Shown piece by piece: positions 1 to 10,660 of a stretch of DNA of 64,000 nucleotides. Below the pieces are notes generated by a model that searched no databases, had not been told where the DNA came from, and was given only the letters and a program-made list of their open reading frames with translations. A program made the translations under genes and the position numbers. Each line of letters starts with the position of its first letter. Positions within the stretch are counted from its first letter, which is position 1. This DNA comes from Solenopsis invicta. Its lineage: Eukaryota > Arthropoda > Insecta > Hymenoptera > Formicidae. Location: positions 2,938,501 to 3,002,500 of the forward strand of contig NC_052668.1 of NCBI RefSeq assembly GCF_016802725.1, given 5' to 3'.

Positions 1-105
1 TATTAATATTAAGTAATTTGCTATATCTTTTATGTCGCGGTTTAAATCGCCTAATATTGCATTAATTACTAAAAAGTGTTCGTGTATATTGTTTTGTTTG
101 TCATT

Positions 106-187
106 GAATTTTAACTATTGTTTTAAGTTTTTTGTCACTTTTCTTCTTAGAAAAGTGACAAAAAACTTAAAACAATAGTTAAAATTC
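106..187. repeat. Perfect 39-bp inverted repeat with 4-nt loop
   Basis: Bases 106-144 are the exact reverse complement of 149-187, leaving a 4-base loop (145-148). The right arm runs directly into the env-like reading frame on the minus strand, so the left arm looks like a snap-back copy of the local sequence, not part of the gene. A transcript across it would fold into one long hairpin. Both arms are seen directly; the mechanism (template-switch or foldback duplication) is inferred. Confidence 0.93.
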
Positions 188-786
188 TTCTCTTTATTCT
201 TTTGTATTATTTCTTCAGTTTTATCTGTGTGAGTTTCTTGCAATACCTTAATTTGATTTTTCATCACGTGTTGTATTGTTTGTTTGTTCTGTAATAGAGT
301 TAAGTGCTCATTGATTAATTTTTCGTTATTTGCGTCCATTGTGCCAAATAGGGATTTCGCGATAGTTCCTATTCCATCAATGATTCCTCTCTTTTCTATT
401 CGTGATGGTTGATACATCAATTCTTTTTTCCATATTTTTATTTACTTTCTTGTAATCTCTTTTTGCTATTTCAGGAGGTTATGGCATGTTTCTTTATGTG
501 CGAATGTAAGGAGTTAGCACATGTTTTTTGTATTTTGCTTATAACTTTCTAATTGCTCCTGTCGCTTTGTTGGTGTCGTAAAGTCTATCTGTATAACTAT
601 TTTCCATGTTGATTCTAATGAATATAATTCTTTTATTTTCTCATAGTATATCTCTGGATGGTGGGTAAATTCTTCGGCTTGTTGCTTGCTGATTCTCCCG
701 TTTCTTCTGATGATATAGGATTTAGTTAGCTCCCTGTATGTTGGTCCATATGATATAGAACATGCGGTAATCATCCGGTTATACAT
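188..786 (-). pseudogene. Endogenous retrovirus/errantivirus-type env relic (baculovirus F-like fusion protein)
   Basis: Read on the minus strand, two open segments (786-514, then 420 downward) and a frameshifted joint between them give one env-like product. The first segment resembles the membrane-distal part of insect errantivirus/baculovirus-F envelope proteins. The second has a furin-type site (RIEKR) directly followed by a Gly- and Ile-rich segment typical of the fusion peptide of this family, then a helical, heptad-like stretch. The reading frame is broken by a frameshift and stops around 421-513 and runs into the hairpin at 187. No transmembrane anchor or tail remains. It is a non-functional fragment; family assignment is by motif only. 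Confidence 0.68.
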
Positions 787-897
787 TATCGTATTTTATT
801 CAGCAAATTCTTTTTTGGGCACTGGCTGTGCCGTCTTTATGTTTGACTCGGTTTGTCAGTCTTCTCGTTGCTGTCGTCGAGTATTTGAAAAAAATGT

Positions 898-1779
898 TTC
901 GTTTGTCTTATATCGAAGCGATCGTAGAAGTTGAAGAAGATCCTAATCAATATTTGGGACAGATTTACTTTTTCTGGTATAGTTTACGAGGAACCTTTAG
1001 GATCTGATGAGGTTCCTAGTGTGTTTCCGGAACCAGAGCCGGAAGATATTTTGGATGACGATCGGTCATCTAATAGTGATTGATCTCTGCATTCTGCGCA
1101 AATGGTATTGTTAGACCACTTTGATTTTGGAGATGTTTTTCCCGGTAGATCCTGGAGGAATTTTGATAAGCTTCTTTGAAGTATCTTCGTTTGACTATTA
1201 GGTTGTTTTACTACAAAAAGTTGTCACTTTTGTCTGATAATTTTTATTCTGCTAGTTCAGTTTTGATTATTTTTTTTCTTTTCAGCCTTTGCTCTTTATT
1301 TCTTCTCAGTCTTCTTTTGACTGTTACATTGTTTGTTGCATTTATAGTAAAAATGATTTTCTTAGTGCCTCTTTCTGAAGAGGAGGTGAAAACTGGTGAA
1401 TTGAACCAATTAGGAGATTCTACCGTGGAGCCTGAGCTTCTTGAACTTCACTTCGCGGCAGAGGTGCCGGAAGTTGACGGGGATGAAGTGGAGTTTCTTC
1501 ATGCTCCGGTCATTCTTGGTGACCTTGATTTCGAGAGTGAGGATGCTTTTCCACACAAGGATTTCATTGATGATGAGGAGGTGGAAGATGAGGACAATCC
1601 TTTTCGAAGTTGTGATATCCAGGGATGTGAATGCTATCCTCGAAAATTTTGACGTGTCCGACAATGAGCCTGACCAGATCGGGAATCTGGTCGAGTTCCT
1701 GATGGAACCGGACTTACCTCCAATGTTTGCGTATAATACTTCTAACGATAAGGAGGAGGAGGACGAGGAAGGCTATTAA
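898..1779 (+). other. Unrecognised acidic reading-frame region (three frameshifted segments)
   Basis: Segments at 898-1083 (with one frame change), 1176-1652 and a +1 continuation to 1779 all encode strongly acidic peptide rich in Glu and Asp, ending in a run of Glu near the stop. The middle segment starts with about 55 residues containing a long hydrophobic stretch (roughly residues 27-62, one or two possible membrane spans), followed by an acidic tail ending with a few Cys residues. Acidic composition is maintained across the frame changes, which suggests one decayed gene, possibly an accessory ORF of a mobile element. I do not recognise the family. Confidence 0.35.
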
Positions 1780-2077
1780 AACAATTTGGCAATATTAGTG
1801 CTAGTGTAGTTGTAGTTTTAGTGTAGTTTTTAAACTCTAGTTTTAACTATTCTTGTTTTAACTGTTTGGACAGTACTCTCGATTTTTTTCTTTTGGACTA
1901 TTTTTATTTTTATTTTTTTGGATTATTGGATTTTTAACCATTATTGGTTCATTGTTTTATATAATTATACTATTTTTATTTTTTCTATTTTATTTTATTT
2001 TCCCTTTTATTTTTTATTTCTAATATTCTTTATTTATTCCCCTTTTATATGTATAATAATTATACAATAATGGGAAA
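1780..2077. other. AT-rich spacer, no gene seen
   Basis: T-rich low-complexity sequence (repeated ttttattttt-type runs). No open frame with recognisable content; it leads into the left arm of the next foldback element. Confidence 0.6.
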
Positions 2078-3718
2078 AAGTTTGGAAACGGTCAAATACC
2101 TTGACAACTAAGCATTTTAGGAAAAAGTGTTTCAAATAAAAGTTATAAGGTTTCAAAAGTTCTATTTACTGATCTTATCAATTTGACCTTGGATGGTATC
2201 GCCAGGGTCAAATCGAAATCAACTTTTTTAAATGGGACACTCTATTTTTGATTCCAGAATCTAATAGCTGGTATCAAGAGCTTTCTGAAATCCTACAAGA
2301 AAGTTTATTTTCCGTGAGTACTTTCCGAATTGTGAGGCTTGAAAGCTACAGTGTACTGTACCTTTCAAGCGTCATAACTAGGAAGCGGCTAATAAAAATA
2401 ACTTCTGATTGAAATTTATAGGGTTACAATGGTATCACACAATCTACACATAACACCAAAAACACCCATTTTGCCATCCCTGGGGGTGAGGGAAAAGGGG
2501 GGGGGGGGAAATCTTAAATCAAAAAAATCTTAAATGGAATGTGGAGTCATGTGAGGGTTCGTTTAAAATGATTTTTCGAAACGCGATGTCGCCAAGGTCT
2601 CTACAATTTTTTTTTCGTATAGTTATGATTATTTAAACATTGAGATTTTTCAGTATCTTACGATCCACAACAAGGACGTAAGAATGACTTTCCAGACTTT
2701 CTTTTGCGGACACGTGTGGATAAAAGTGCATGTAGGAAGACATGTGCGATGTGCGTGCTTGTGCAAGAGTTAACGATTCCAAAAATTCTCTGCTGTATGT
2801 GTGTACGTGTGTGCAAATGTGTTTTACGGAAGAGACAGGGATTCTGTAGTTTATCAATTCCACAGTAGTTAACGACTCCAAACTCCCTCTGCTTTGTGTG
2901 TGAGTACGTGTGTGCAAATGTGTTTTACAGGAGGGACAGGGACAAATGTTCAATAAATTAACTCGAAAAGCAAAAATGAAATAGAACTTGAGTACGATCT
3001 AAGATTGAAACCAAACTGTCTCGTACTTGCAATGCGTATCGAGAGTAGTTGTCGCGGTTCGCGTAATTCAAGGAGCGGCATCCACCCTCTGATGATCCGT
3101 GCTCGCTTAACCGGTCAACCAATAAATTAAGGCATGAATTATTCCTAAAACCTTAGCACTTCCGTTTATCAACAGCGCACGTGCCTTTGTTTCCAGATTG
3201 CTTGAAGTTTGGATCACAAATACGGTTAAAATTTATTTCAATGCTTCCAAACTGTGAAATTGATTTTACTCCACATTGCATTTAAAATTTTTTCGACCCC
3301 CCCCCCCTTCTTTCCCTCGCCTCCCAAAAATAGCTAAATGGTTGTTTTTGGTGTTATGTGTAGATTGTGTGACCCTATAAATTTTAATTAAAAGTTATTT
3401 TTCATTAAGTATTTTCCGAGTTATGACGCTTGAAAGTTACAGTACACTGTAGCCTCACAATTCGGAAAGTACTCGACAAAAATAAACTTTTTTGTATAGT
3501 TTTGAAAAAGTCTTGACACCAGCTATTAAATTCTGGAATCATAAATAGGGGTTCCATTTAAAAAAGTTAATTTGATTTCAATCTGACCTTGGCGACGCCA
3601 TGCAAGGTCAAATTGATAAGATTAGTAAATAGATCTTTTAAAAACCTATAACATTTATTTGAAACACTTTTTCCTAAAATAGTTAGTTTTCGAAATATTT
3701 GACCGTTTCCAAAGTTTC
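2078..3718. mobile_element. Foldback element A with about 450-bp terminal arms
   Basis: The arm beginning near 2078 (aagtttggaaacggtcaaat) reappears in reverse complement ending near 3718. Homology runs about 450-470 bp inward on each side (to about 2550 and 3262) with indels, including a G-run at 2500-2510 matched by a C-run at 3298-3307. The interior (about 2551-3261) has no transposase, so the element is non-autonomous. It abuts a (TA)n tract on the right; no unambiguous target duplication was seen. A diverged copy of its arm tip lies at 30240-30370. Confidence 0.8.
2774..2943. repeat. Imperfect tandem duplication inside foldback A
   Basis: A segment of about 70 bases at 2774-2842, containing gtgtgtgcaaatgtgtttta followed by a gagacaggga motif, recurs at 2874-2943 with about 100-bp spacing. 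A weaker third copy lies upstream near 2690. Open frames across it are Cys/His/Thr-rich artefacts of the repeat. Confidence 0.7.
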
Positions 3719-3840
<122 letters not shown>

Positions 3841-4696
3841 GTGTCCCAATATAAGTGGCCACCCCCTTTTATTTTGTAAACTATAGCCGAGATAGACCCA
3901 ATAAATATAATATTAAATTAAATGGTTTGAACTAAACTTTATTGTGAGCACAGTGGCTACTTAAAGAAATTATTTATGTTAAAGAAGAAAAAGACATGCA
4001 CAATTTTTGCATAGTAAAGTGAATATTTTTATATGATTAAAGTTATAGCGTTTTTTCTAATGAATATAATGATGTATGATTTTTTTTAAATTATTTTACA
4101 AATTATAGAAGTTATGTCGGTTTAAAATTTTGCGGGCGACTAATAATATGTCAGTTTTGCCCCTGCGGTGTGGCTAATTTCCAACTCCTGCTTCGGCGAT
4201 TGACGTGTAACATGTTGATATCTGATTATAATATTTGGTGTAATAGTTTTATAAACCTGTAGATTTTCGTATTTTTATTACTTACATTTTACATACATCA
4301 AATATTATAATCAGATGTCAACATGTTACACGTCAATCGCCAAAGCGAGAGTCAAAAGTTAGCCACACCGCAGGGGCAAAACTGAAATGGTATTAGTCGC
4401 CCGCAAAACTTTAAACCAACATAACTTCTGTAATTTGTAAAATAATTCTAATAAATCATACATCATTGTATTCATTAGAAAAAACGCTACAACTTTTATC
4501 ATATAAAAATATTCACTTTACCATGCAAAAGTTGTGCATGTCTCTTCGTTCTTTAACATAGATAATTTCTTTAAGTAACCACTGTGATCACAATAAAGTT
4601 TAATTTAAACTATTTAATTTGATGTTATATTTATTGGGTTTATCTTTGTTAGTTTACAAGATAAAGGGGGGTGGGCACTTATACTGTGACACCCTG
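3841..4696. mobile_element. Foldback element B (about 400-bp arms, AGGTGTC/CAGGGTGTC tips)
   Basis: The left arm (gtgtcccaatataagtggcc, 3841 onward) is matched by the reverse complement ending at 4696 (..cacttatactgtgacaccctg). Arms extend about 400 bp and meet around 4240-4290. They share conserved internal blocks such as the gacgtgtaacatgttga region at 4201-4225. No coding capacity. The right end is followed by TA (4697-4698), which is also the left flank of element C. Confidence 0.85.
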
Positions 4697-4698
4697 TA

Positions 4699-4914
4699 CA
4701 GGGTGTCTAAAAAAAGGGTCACATATTTTGATAGCAGGTTGTATTGATCAAAACAAGAAGAAAAGGTTTAATTAACATGGGTCCTAAAACTAATATTTTT
4801 GAAGATATCTTTGAAGATATTAGTTTTAGGACTCATGTTAATTAGATCTTTTCTTCTTGTTTTGATCAATACTACCTGCTATCAAAATATGTAACCCTTT
4901 TTTTAAACACCCTG
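4699..4914. mobile_element. Foldback MITE C, 216 bp, CAGGGTGTC ends
   Basis: Starts CAGGGTGTC and ends with the mirror-image ...CACCCTG. It is nearly palindromic over its whole length, with arms of about 100 bp and a centre around 4800-4815 where gaagatat is repeated. It is flanked by TA on both sides (4697-4698 and 4915-4916), as expected for TA-targeting Tc1/mariner-type mobilisation. The flank and ends are seen; the superfamily is inference. Confidence 0.88.
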
Positions 4915-4924
4915 TATAATATAT

Positions 4925-4996
<72 letters not shown>
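4915..4996. repeat. (TA)n microsatellite between foldback C and D
   Basis: Alternating TA with a few interruptions, immediately between two foldback elements. Confidence 0.95.
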
Positions 4997-4997
<1 letters not shown>

Positions 4998-5000
<3 letters not shown>

Positions 5001-5423
5001 GGTGTCAGGTAACTACCGCCCCTGGTTTTGTGGATTGATAGATCAAGTAAAATTGAGCAGAAAGGTCCTTTACCATTTTTTAATATTTGCCATAGTTAAC
5101 GAAATAAAAATTAATAAAGTCTGCGAATAAGCACGTATCACCGCGCGCAAGGACCGCCCGCCGGTCGCCGAGACGTAGGCAGCCGCGGCTGTAAGCGCGG
5201 CGCGGTGAGGAGGGAGAAGGCTGCTCCGGCTGCCTACGTCTCGGCAATCGGTGGGCGGTCCTTGCGCGCGGTGATACGCGGTGATACGGGCTTATTCTCA
5301 GACTTTATTAATTCTTATCTCGTTAAATATGGCAAGTATTAAAAAATGGTAAAGAACTCTTCTGCTCAGTTTTACTTGATCTGTCAATCCACGAAACCAA
5401 GGGCAGTATTTACCTGACACCTG
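4998..5423. mobile_element. Foldback MITE D, 426 bp, AT-rich arms with GC-rich core
   Basis: Begins CAGGGTGTCAGGTAA and ends with the mirror TTACCTGACACCTG, followed by TA (5424-5425). The arms pair nearly to the centre. The outer 120 bp on each side are AT-rich. The central 180 bp are very GC-rich (blocks such as gccgagacgtaggcagcc and its complement), so a single strand would form a strong cruciform or hairpin. No coding content. Confidence 0.88.
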
Positions 5424-5440
5424 TATACAAATATAATATA

Positions 5441-6727
5441 TTAGGTGTACAACTTAGTTTGGTCCGATTTCAACAGATGGCTCTAAGTGCTATAAATGGT
5501 TGACGGTGACAACTGATTTTTGCTGTATCGTGAAGTGTCAACATCTGTCAACCAAATATTGTTTACAAGCCTTTGAGTTTTGCACAACAAATTTAATTTT
5601 TATTGCATTGAAAATGTCGAGTTTTGTTCTAAATAAGCACAATGTGCGAGAAGTTTCAATCTTCTATTTCAATTGAAAGAAAAATGCAGCTGAAGCGCAT
5701 CGTATGCTTGTGGAAGTGTATGGTGAATCTGCATTGGATAAATCTTGCAGCGAATGGTTTTGATGATTTAAAAGTGATGATATTGGTATTGAAGACAAAG
5801 AGCGTTCGGGTCAACCAAAAAGTTTGAAGATAAAGAATTAGAAACGTTACTGGATCAAGATTCGTGTCAAACGCAAGAAAAGCTTGGAAAACATTGGAAG
5901 TTACTCAACAAGCTATTTCAAAACAATTCAAAGCGGGATACATCCAAAAGCAAGGAAATTTGGTCCCATATGAATTGAAACCGAGAGATATTGGACGACG
6001 ATTTTTCATGTCCAAAATATTGCTTGAACGGTACAAAAAGAAGTCTTTTCTGCATCGAATCATTACCGGGGACAAAAAATGGATTCACTACAACAAAGGA
6101 AAAAAGGAACCGAAAGGAAAAAAATCGTATGTAAAGCCCGGCCAACCGAGAACATCAACGCTGAATATCCATGGTGCCAAAGTAATGCTCTGTATTTGGT
6201 GTGATCAGAAGGGTGTGATCCACTATGAGTTATTGGTCAACTTGGTCAAACCATCACGGGAGACTTCTACAGGCAACAATTGATCCGTTTAAAGCAAGCT
6301 ATAGCCAAAAAACGTCCAGAATATGCGACCAGACACGAGTCCATAATCTTTCATCATGACAACACTCGGCCTTATGTTGCTATTCCAATTAAAAACTATT
6401 TGGAAAATAGCGGATGGAAAATTCTGGCTCATCCGCCTTATAACTCAGAATTTGCCCCTTCCGACTACCATTTGTATCGATCGATGCAGAACGCTTTGAC
6501 TGGAATACGCTTCACTTCAAAACAAGGTATCAAAAATTGGCTCGATTCATTCTTGACTTCAAAAGACGAACGCTTCTTCCGCGACGGAATCTATAAATTG
6601 TCAGAAAGATGGAAAACAGTAGTGGCTAGAGATGGACAATACTTTGAATAAGGTATTAATTCATTTTATCGTTCTAATGAATGCGTTTTTAAGCAAAAAA
6701 ACGGACCGAATTAAGTTGTACACCCAA
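5441..6727 (+). mobile_element. Mariner-1, complete ends, TA flanks
   Basis: Inverted termini TTAGGTGTACAACTTAG at 5441 and the complement of TTGGGTGTACAACTTAA ending at 6727, both continuing into a shared GGTCCG block. TA flanks both ends (5439-5440 and 6728-6729). The length of 1,287 bp is the usual mariner size. The encoded transposase is disrupted, so the copy is non-autonomous now. Confidence 0.93.
5614..6651 (+). pseudogene. Mariner transposase (mauritiana-type), frameshifted
   Basis: The ATG at 5614 opens with MSSFVLNK, the start typical of mauritiana/Mos1-type transposases. Helix-turn-helix segments follow across 5640-5960 in more than one frame. The catalytic region is readable at 5864-6651: GDKKWIH (first Asp), HHDN (second Asp, about 6355) and APSDYH (third Asp, about 6460), i.e. 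the D,D34D triad, ending in the family-typical DGQYFE. At least three frame changes (about 5640, 5830, 6280) inactivate it. Confidence 0.9.
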
Positions 6728-7435
6728 TATTAAAATAAAGAATTCGATAATAGCAATAAGCACCCAATTCGCGAGATAGAGATATACCTACGTAGAAAAT
6801 AAAATACAAAGCAATAATTGCAAAATAAGACATATAACGTCAAATAATAAGATTTGGATACCACTAGGTAATCTACACTCGTGGTTATAATCAGCAATAA
6901 GAAAGCAATCAATAATTATTCAATGTAAAGACTAAATGAAGAACATGATTGAAAATACAAGTAGAATTACGTTAAACAGTAATTGCAAATTAATAACACA
7001 TGATGTAATGCTAAAATAACCAAAAATATTAAACGAGACAAAAAATATTTTGTTACTAAAAGAGATAGGACATAATAAAATAAATATATAAATATTGCGC
7101 GGCGGAGTGACTTCGGAGACTAAAAGTTTATTCACGCGGTTTACGTCTAAACAAAAGAACTTAACTATTTATTCACATGCGTAGGCTAGACTAGTGTGTA
7201 GTCGGCTACCATACGGTGAGTTATGCGGGCTGCTTGCCCGTACGGTCGGGGAGTCGCGGGGCGCGGCGGTATTGGCTAACGCGGTGGTATAAGCGCGTGC
7301 GCAAGTGCGGATTATTGCCGGCGCGGTCGCCTCCGTGATTCGCCCGAGCGCGCCACCTGCAAGTGGGGCGCTCGATCGGCAGGTTGCTTATGCCCTGCCA
7401 ATGAACAGGTTACGGAACGTGGCCGTATGTCGGTG
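6728..7435. other. No gene; AT-rich then GC-rich sequence of unknown origin
   Basis: Positions 6730-7080 are AT-rich without a convincing frame. From about 7090 composition switches abruptly to GC-rich (ggcgcgg and gcgcgt clusters), suggesting a different inserted sequence, possibly an LTR or satellite fragment. I could not find paired ends. Confidence 0.4.
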
Positions 7436-7449
7436 CGGCAGTGAAGGTA

Positions 7450-7655
7450 CTCGAGGACGACAGTGATTGGTCGAGAATGCTCGACTGGTGATGATGACGA
7501 GAATGCTCGTCGAGGATCTCGGACGTGATTGGTTGAGAATGCTCGGCCGGTGATGATGACGAGAATGCTCGTCGAGGATATCTGAGTCGACTGGTCGAGG
7601 ATACTCGGCCGAGGATAGCGACGGGAATGCCCGTCGAGGATATCGGAGTGCGACG
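7450..7655. repeat. 62-bp tandem repeat, about 3 copies
   Basis: The block gtgattggtcgagaatgctc at 7463 recurs at 7525 (gtgattggttgagaatgctc) and near 7587 in a diverged form, with a constant 62-bp spacing and a shared gacgagaatgctcgtcgagga core. Open frames over it on the minus strand (Arg/Pro/His/Ser-rich) are repeat artefacts. Confidence 0.85.
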
Positions 7656-7689
7656 AAAATCCTCATTGTCAGTTTTTAGCAAAGAATAA

Positions 7690-8200
7690 CACTAAATAAT
7701 TTGTGAAAACTTTTTAAGAAACATCCTGTACGTCATGATCAAGACTGGAATAAAGAACATCAAGAAATCTTACTGGCTTACGTGATACATTAAAAATTTC
7801 CAAAAAACATTACAAAACTACAGCAAGATACCTTTTCTAATTCCTCACTAGTAAACAATAAGATAAAATTTGTGCAGATATATAAAATTGTTTTTGTGGA
7901 TTATGCATCGATAGATGTAAATGTGCACCTAGATCCTAACACTTTCATCAAAATTATACGGAACCTAGGGAATAAAGCGCCTTTCTGTAATTTCCCAAAG
8001 TTGTTTATTTTTTTGTGTTGTGCTATTATAAGTGAGAAATACATAATAAAAATATACAGTTTTATAAAACAAGTTTAGAATTAAGTTACCTCTCTTTCCA
8101 CTTTTTTAAATAATTTTAAGAAAATAGATTACGTTTATAGTCGTATTTACAATATTACATCAAGTTTTATAATGCAACTAATTTTTATTTATGTTATTAC
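7690..8200. other. AT-rich spacer, no gene seen
   Basis: Low-GC sequence with only short open frames. No recognisable protein, repeat or RNA. Confidence 0.5.
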
Positions 8201-8205
8201 TTTAC

Positions 8206-8851
8206 CATACAAGAGCTCTAATAAAAAGTAAATTATGTAAAATCTTTTATTAAAATGTAATGCAAAAAATCTTGTAGCTTATAAAAAATAAATATCTACT
8301 AGATATTAGTATTCTCAATTTAAAGTAATGTGATTTATGCAGTTTTAAAGGGTTACATAATAAGAAACTGAATGACGAATTAAAATATATTTGACAATAA
8401 AAGTAAAATCTAGATCTGTAAGTAAAAAACTGTTTTACATATATTAAAAATTTGAGTGTAACGTGATAAAAATACAAGTTATTATGCCACTATAATAAAG
8501 TCAAGAACATATTATAGATATATGTACTTATCATTCATATTTTTATCACGTCACTCAAATTTTCATTAAAAAATCCCATTCCTAATTAATATAAATAAAA
8601 AATACATCATATATAAAACAGTTTTTGACTTACTAATTTAGACTTATTTCTACTGTCAAATATATTTGAATTCCATATTTATTTTCTTATTATTTAATTA
8701 TTAAAACTGCATACATCACACATTACTTCAAATTGAGAATACTTTAAACTAATATCAACTAGACATTTATTACTTATACAACAAGATTCTTTCGCACATG
8801 AAAAGTTTTACGTATTTTTTATTTTTTATTTCACTTATGTACTCTTGTATG
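8206..8851. mobile_element. AT-rich palindromic (foldback) element
   Basis: Left blocks such as catacaagag (8206), ttgtagcttataaaaaataaat (about 8273) and gtattctcaatttaaagtaatgtg (about 8310) reappear as complements at 8851, about 8790 and about 8740. Arms of about 280 bp with roughly 75-80 percent identity surround a short centre near 8520. No coding content. Ends are approximate and no target duplication was identified. Confidence 0.7.
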
Positions 8852-9013
8852 CTAACATCTCAGATAGTAAAACATGATAACTGAATCTAAAGCAATTCAT
8901 TGTATTGTCACGTCCGCGACGTTGCGGGTATAAATTTTTTGACACCGATATTGAGCAGACGGGCAAGCCGGCATTCGCTAACAAATTCAACTGTCAGGTC
9001 GCATCCTGTTCTT

Positions 9014-9430
9014 AACATTTTCCAGCGCCGGATAGTCGCGGCAGAGTGATCTGCACGCACGGCCAGTAAGTCATAAAAATCATAGACTAATGTCTATTTA
9101 ACATTTCCCAGCGCCGAATAGTCGCGGCAGAGTGATCTGCACGCACGGCCAGTAAGTCGTAAAATCATATTTAACATTTTCCAGTGACGAAGGGTTGCGA
9201 GAGGAAAACTGCGCCCACGACACTCGAAAAGTAATAAAATCTCAATCCAACATTTTCCAGCGCCGGATGGCTGCGGCGGAGAAGTCCGCTTACACGGCAC
9301 TTGAAAGCTACCGCGACAGAGAAATCTGTTGCGCGACCGTTAAAGTCATAAAATCGTGAACTGACATTTCCTTGACATTTCTCAGTGCCGGATGGTCGCG
9401 GCGGAGAAGTCCGCTCGCACGGCACTTGAA
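9014..9430. repeat. Degenerate tandem repeat (about 70-130 bp units, 5 copies) in LTR U3
   Basis: Units beginning aacattttccagcgccggat recur at about 9014, 9100, 9173, 9250 and 9375, each containing a gtcgcggcrgag block and ending with cataaaatc-like sequence. Tandem U3 repeats are often enhancer-like; that role is inferred from position upstream of the TATA box. Confidence 0.85.
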
Positions 9431-9536
9431 TTTGAGTTTCCTTATTTAAGAAATCTGAGTGGTGGTTGCATCAGCAGCAACCCCCACTAAGAGTACCGAC
9501 TTGCCGCGCTTTTTCCAGAGCTTTGTCTCAAAATCG

Positions 9537-9545
9537 TATAAATAG
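9537..9545 (+). promoter_or_regulatory. TATA box of the solo LTR
   Basis: TATAAATAG, followed by a GC-rich probable start region about 30 bases downstream (cagttcg near 9568). Its place after the U3 repeats and before AATAAA at 9901 matches U3-R-U5 order. Confidence 0.7.
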
Positions 9546-9900
9546 GGATGCAGCCCGCGACTCCCGGCAGTTCGAACTCGACAGTAGAGATCAGGGCTAG
9601 TGTAGCCGGGACGGTTCCGTGTCGCAATTGTAGCGACCGAGTTCCCCCGAGCTACTAGTTCGCGCTAATCAATTCAAGCGAGTCATTCTAATTCCAATTT
9701 TAACTCTAACTCGGAAATCCATCCTAATTCAAATTCTAACTCAAATTCTAAATCAAGACACATTCTAATTCTAATTCTAATTCTAAGTCTAACCCTAGAT
9801 CCACCTTGATTTTAAATTTTACTGTAAGCTTAATTTTAATGTAGTCGTAGTTTTAAATTGTGCTTTTGTAACTCGCTTCTTTTATCTTTTATATTGTAAT

Positions 9901-9906
9901 AATAAA
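9901..9906 (+). terminator. Polyadenylation signal of the solo LTR
   Basis: AATAAA lies about 360 bases downstream of the TATA box and would define the end of R in an LTR transcript. Confidence 0.55.
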
Positions 9907-10660
9907 AGGGTAGTTTATACACAAACGCTTTCGCTCAATTTCCACGCTTAACCTCCCCTGCTTCCAAGCATGCAACACCGCGACGCGAGTGTAGTGCATA
10001 AACAGAAGTACCATGGTCGAGACCCGAAGACAACCGGACAGCCGAGAAGGACGAGGACGATCATCACCTGACCGGAGCGGCTACCAAGGCATAGGCAACA
10101 GTCTCAGCAGCAACCGCCATTCTAAAAGCTAAGTCGCAACGTCCAATAAGGCATGTCACATAACGCGTATTTTTCAACCCGAGCTCTCCGAGCTCCCCGC
10201 GTGCCGTAGCTGCCCCTCGCCACCCTCTCGATTATGATCGTTGCCCCCACAAGTTGGAAGAATTCATAACGTATTTAATACGAGAAGGAGATAGTCCCTG
10301 GAACGACTCTGACGCCACTATACTTGTGCTCTCGCGGCACACCCTCTAAGGTTACAAGACTCCCCTCACTAGGCCATCGGTCGCGGAAAATCGGGCCCGT
10401 CCGCCGGTAAATCCGGTCACGCGATCCGCTCCTGGGCTGTGGAGCCCCCGAAGCTTAGGCTTCGAAACAGCCAGTTTCGCCGAAACGCGCGTATTCTGTT
10501 CAACGGCGACCGCGCTCGGTCGGGACGTAACAGTATAGATTAAATTGCTCGATTATATTGCCTTTTATTTAATGCAACAAAAACGTTTTAGTCAATTTAG
10601 TATCAATATACTGACAAGGAAAGTCACGGAAGTGTCCGTCACAGATTTAAACGAGCTTTT

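Larger units (their letters stand above)
8906..10532. mobile_element. Solo LTR, 1,627 bp, with 4-bp GTAT target duplication
   Basis: Begins TGTCACGTCC and ends GGGACGTAACA, an imperfect TG...CA inverted terminus. It is flanked by GTAT at 8902-8905 and GTAT at 10533-10536. Inside, in order, are a U3 with degenerate tandem repeats (9014-9430), a TATA box (9537), a probable start region, an AT-rich (taattc)n-like stretch, AATAAA at 9901, and a GC-rich downstream part. There is no internal region or second LTR, so this is a recombination-generated solo LTR. A 4-bp TSD fits Ty3/gypsy or BEL types; I cannot choose. Confidence 0.88.

Noticed and set aside
9094..9425. Overlapping minus-strand frames in the solo LTR
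   Set aside because: They follow the U3 tandem repeats and overlap one another; no motif.
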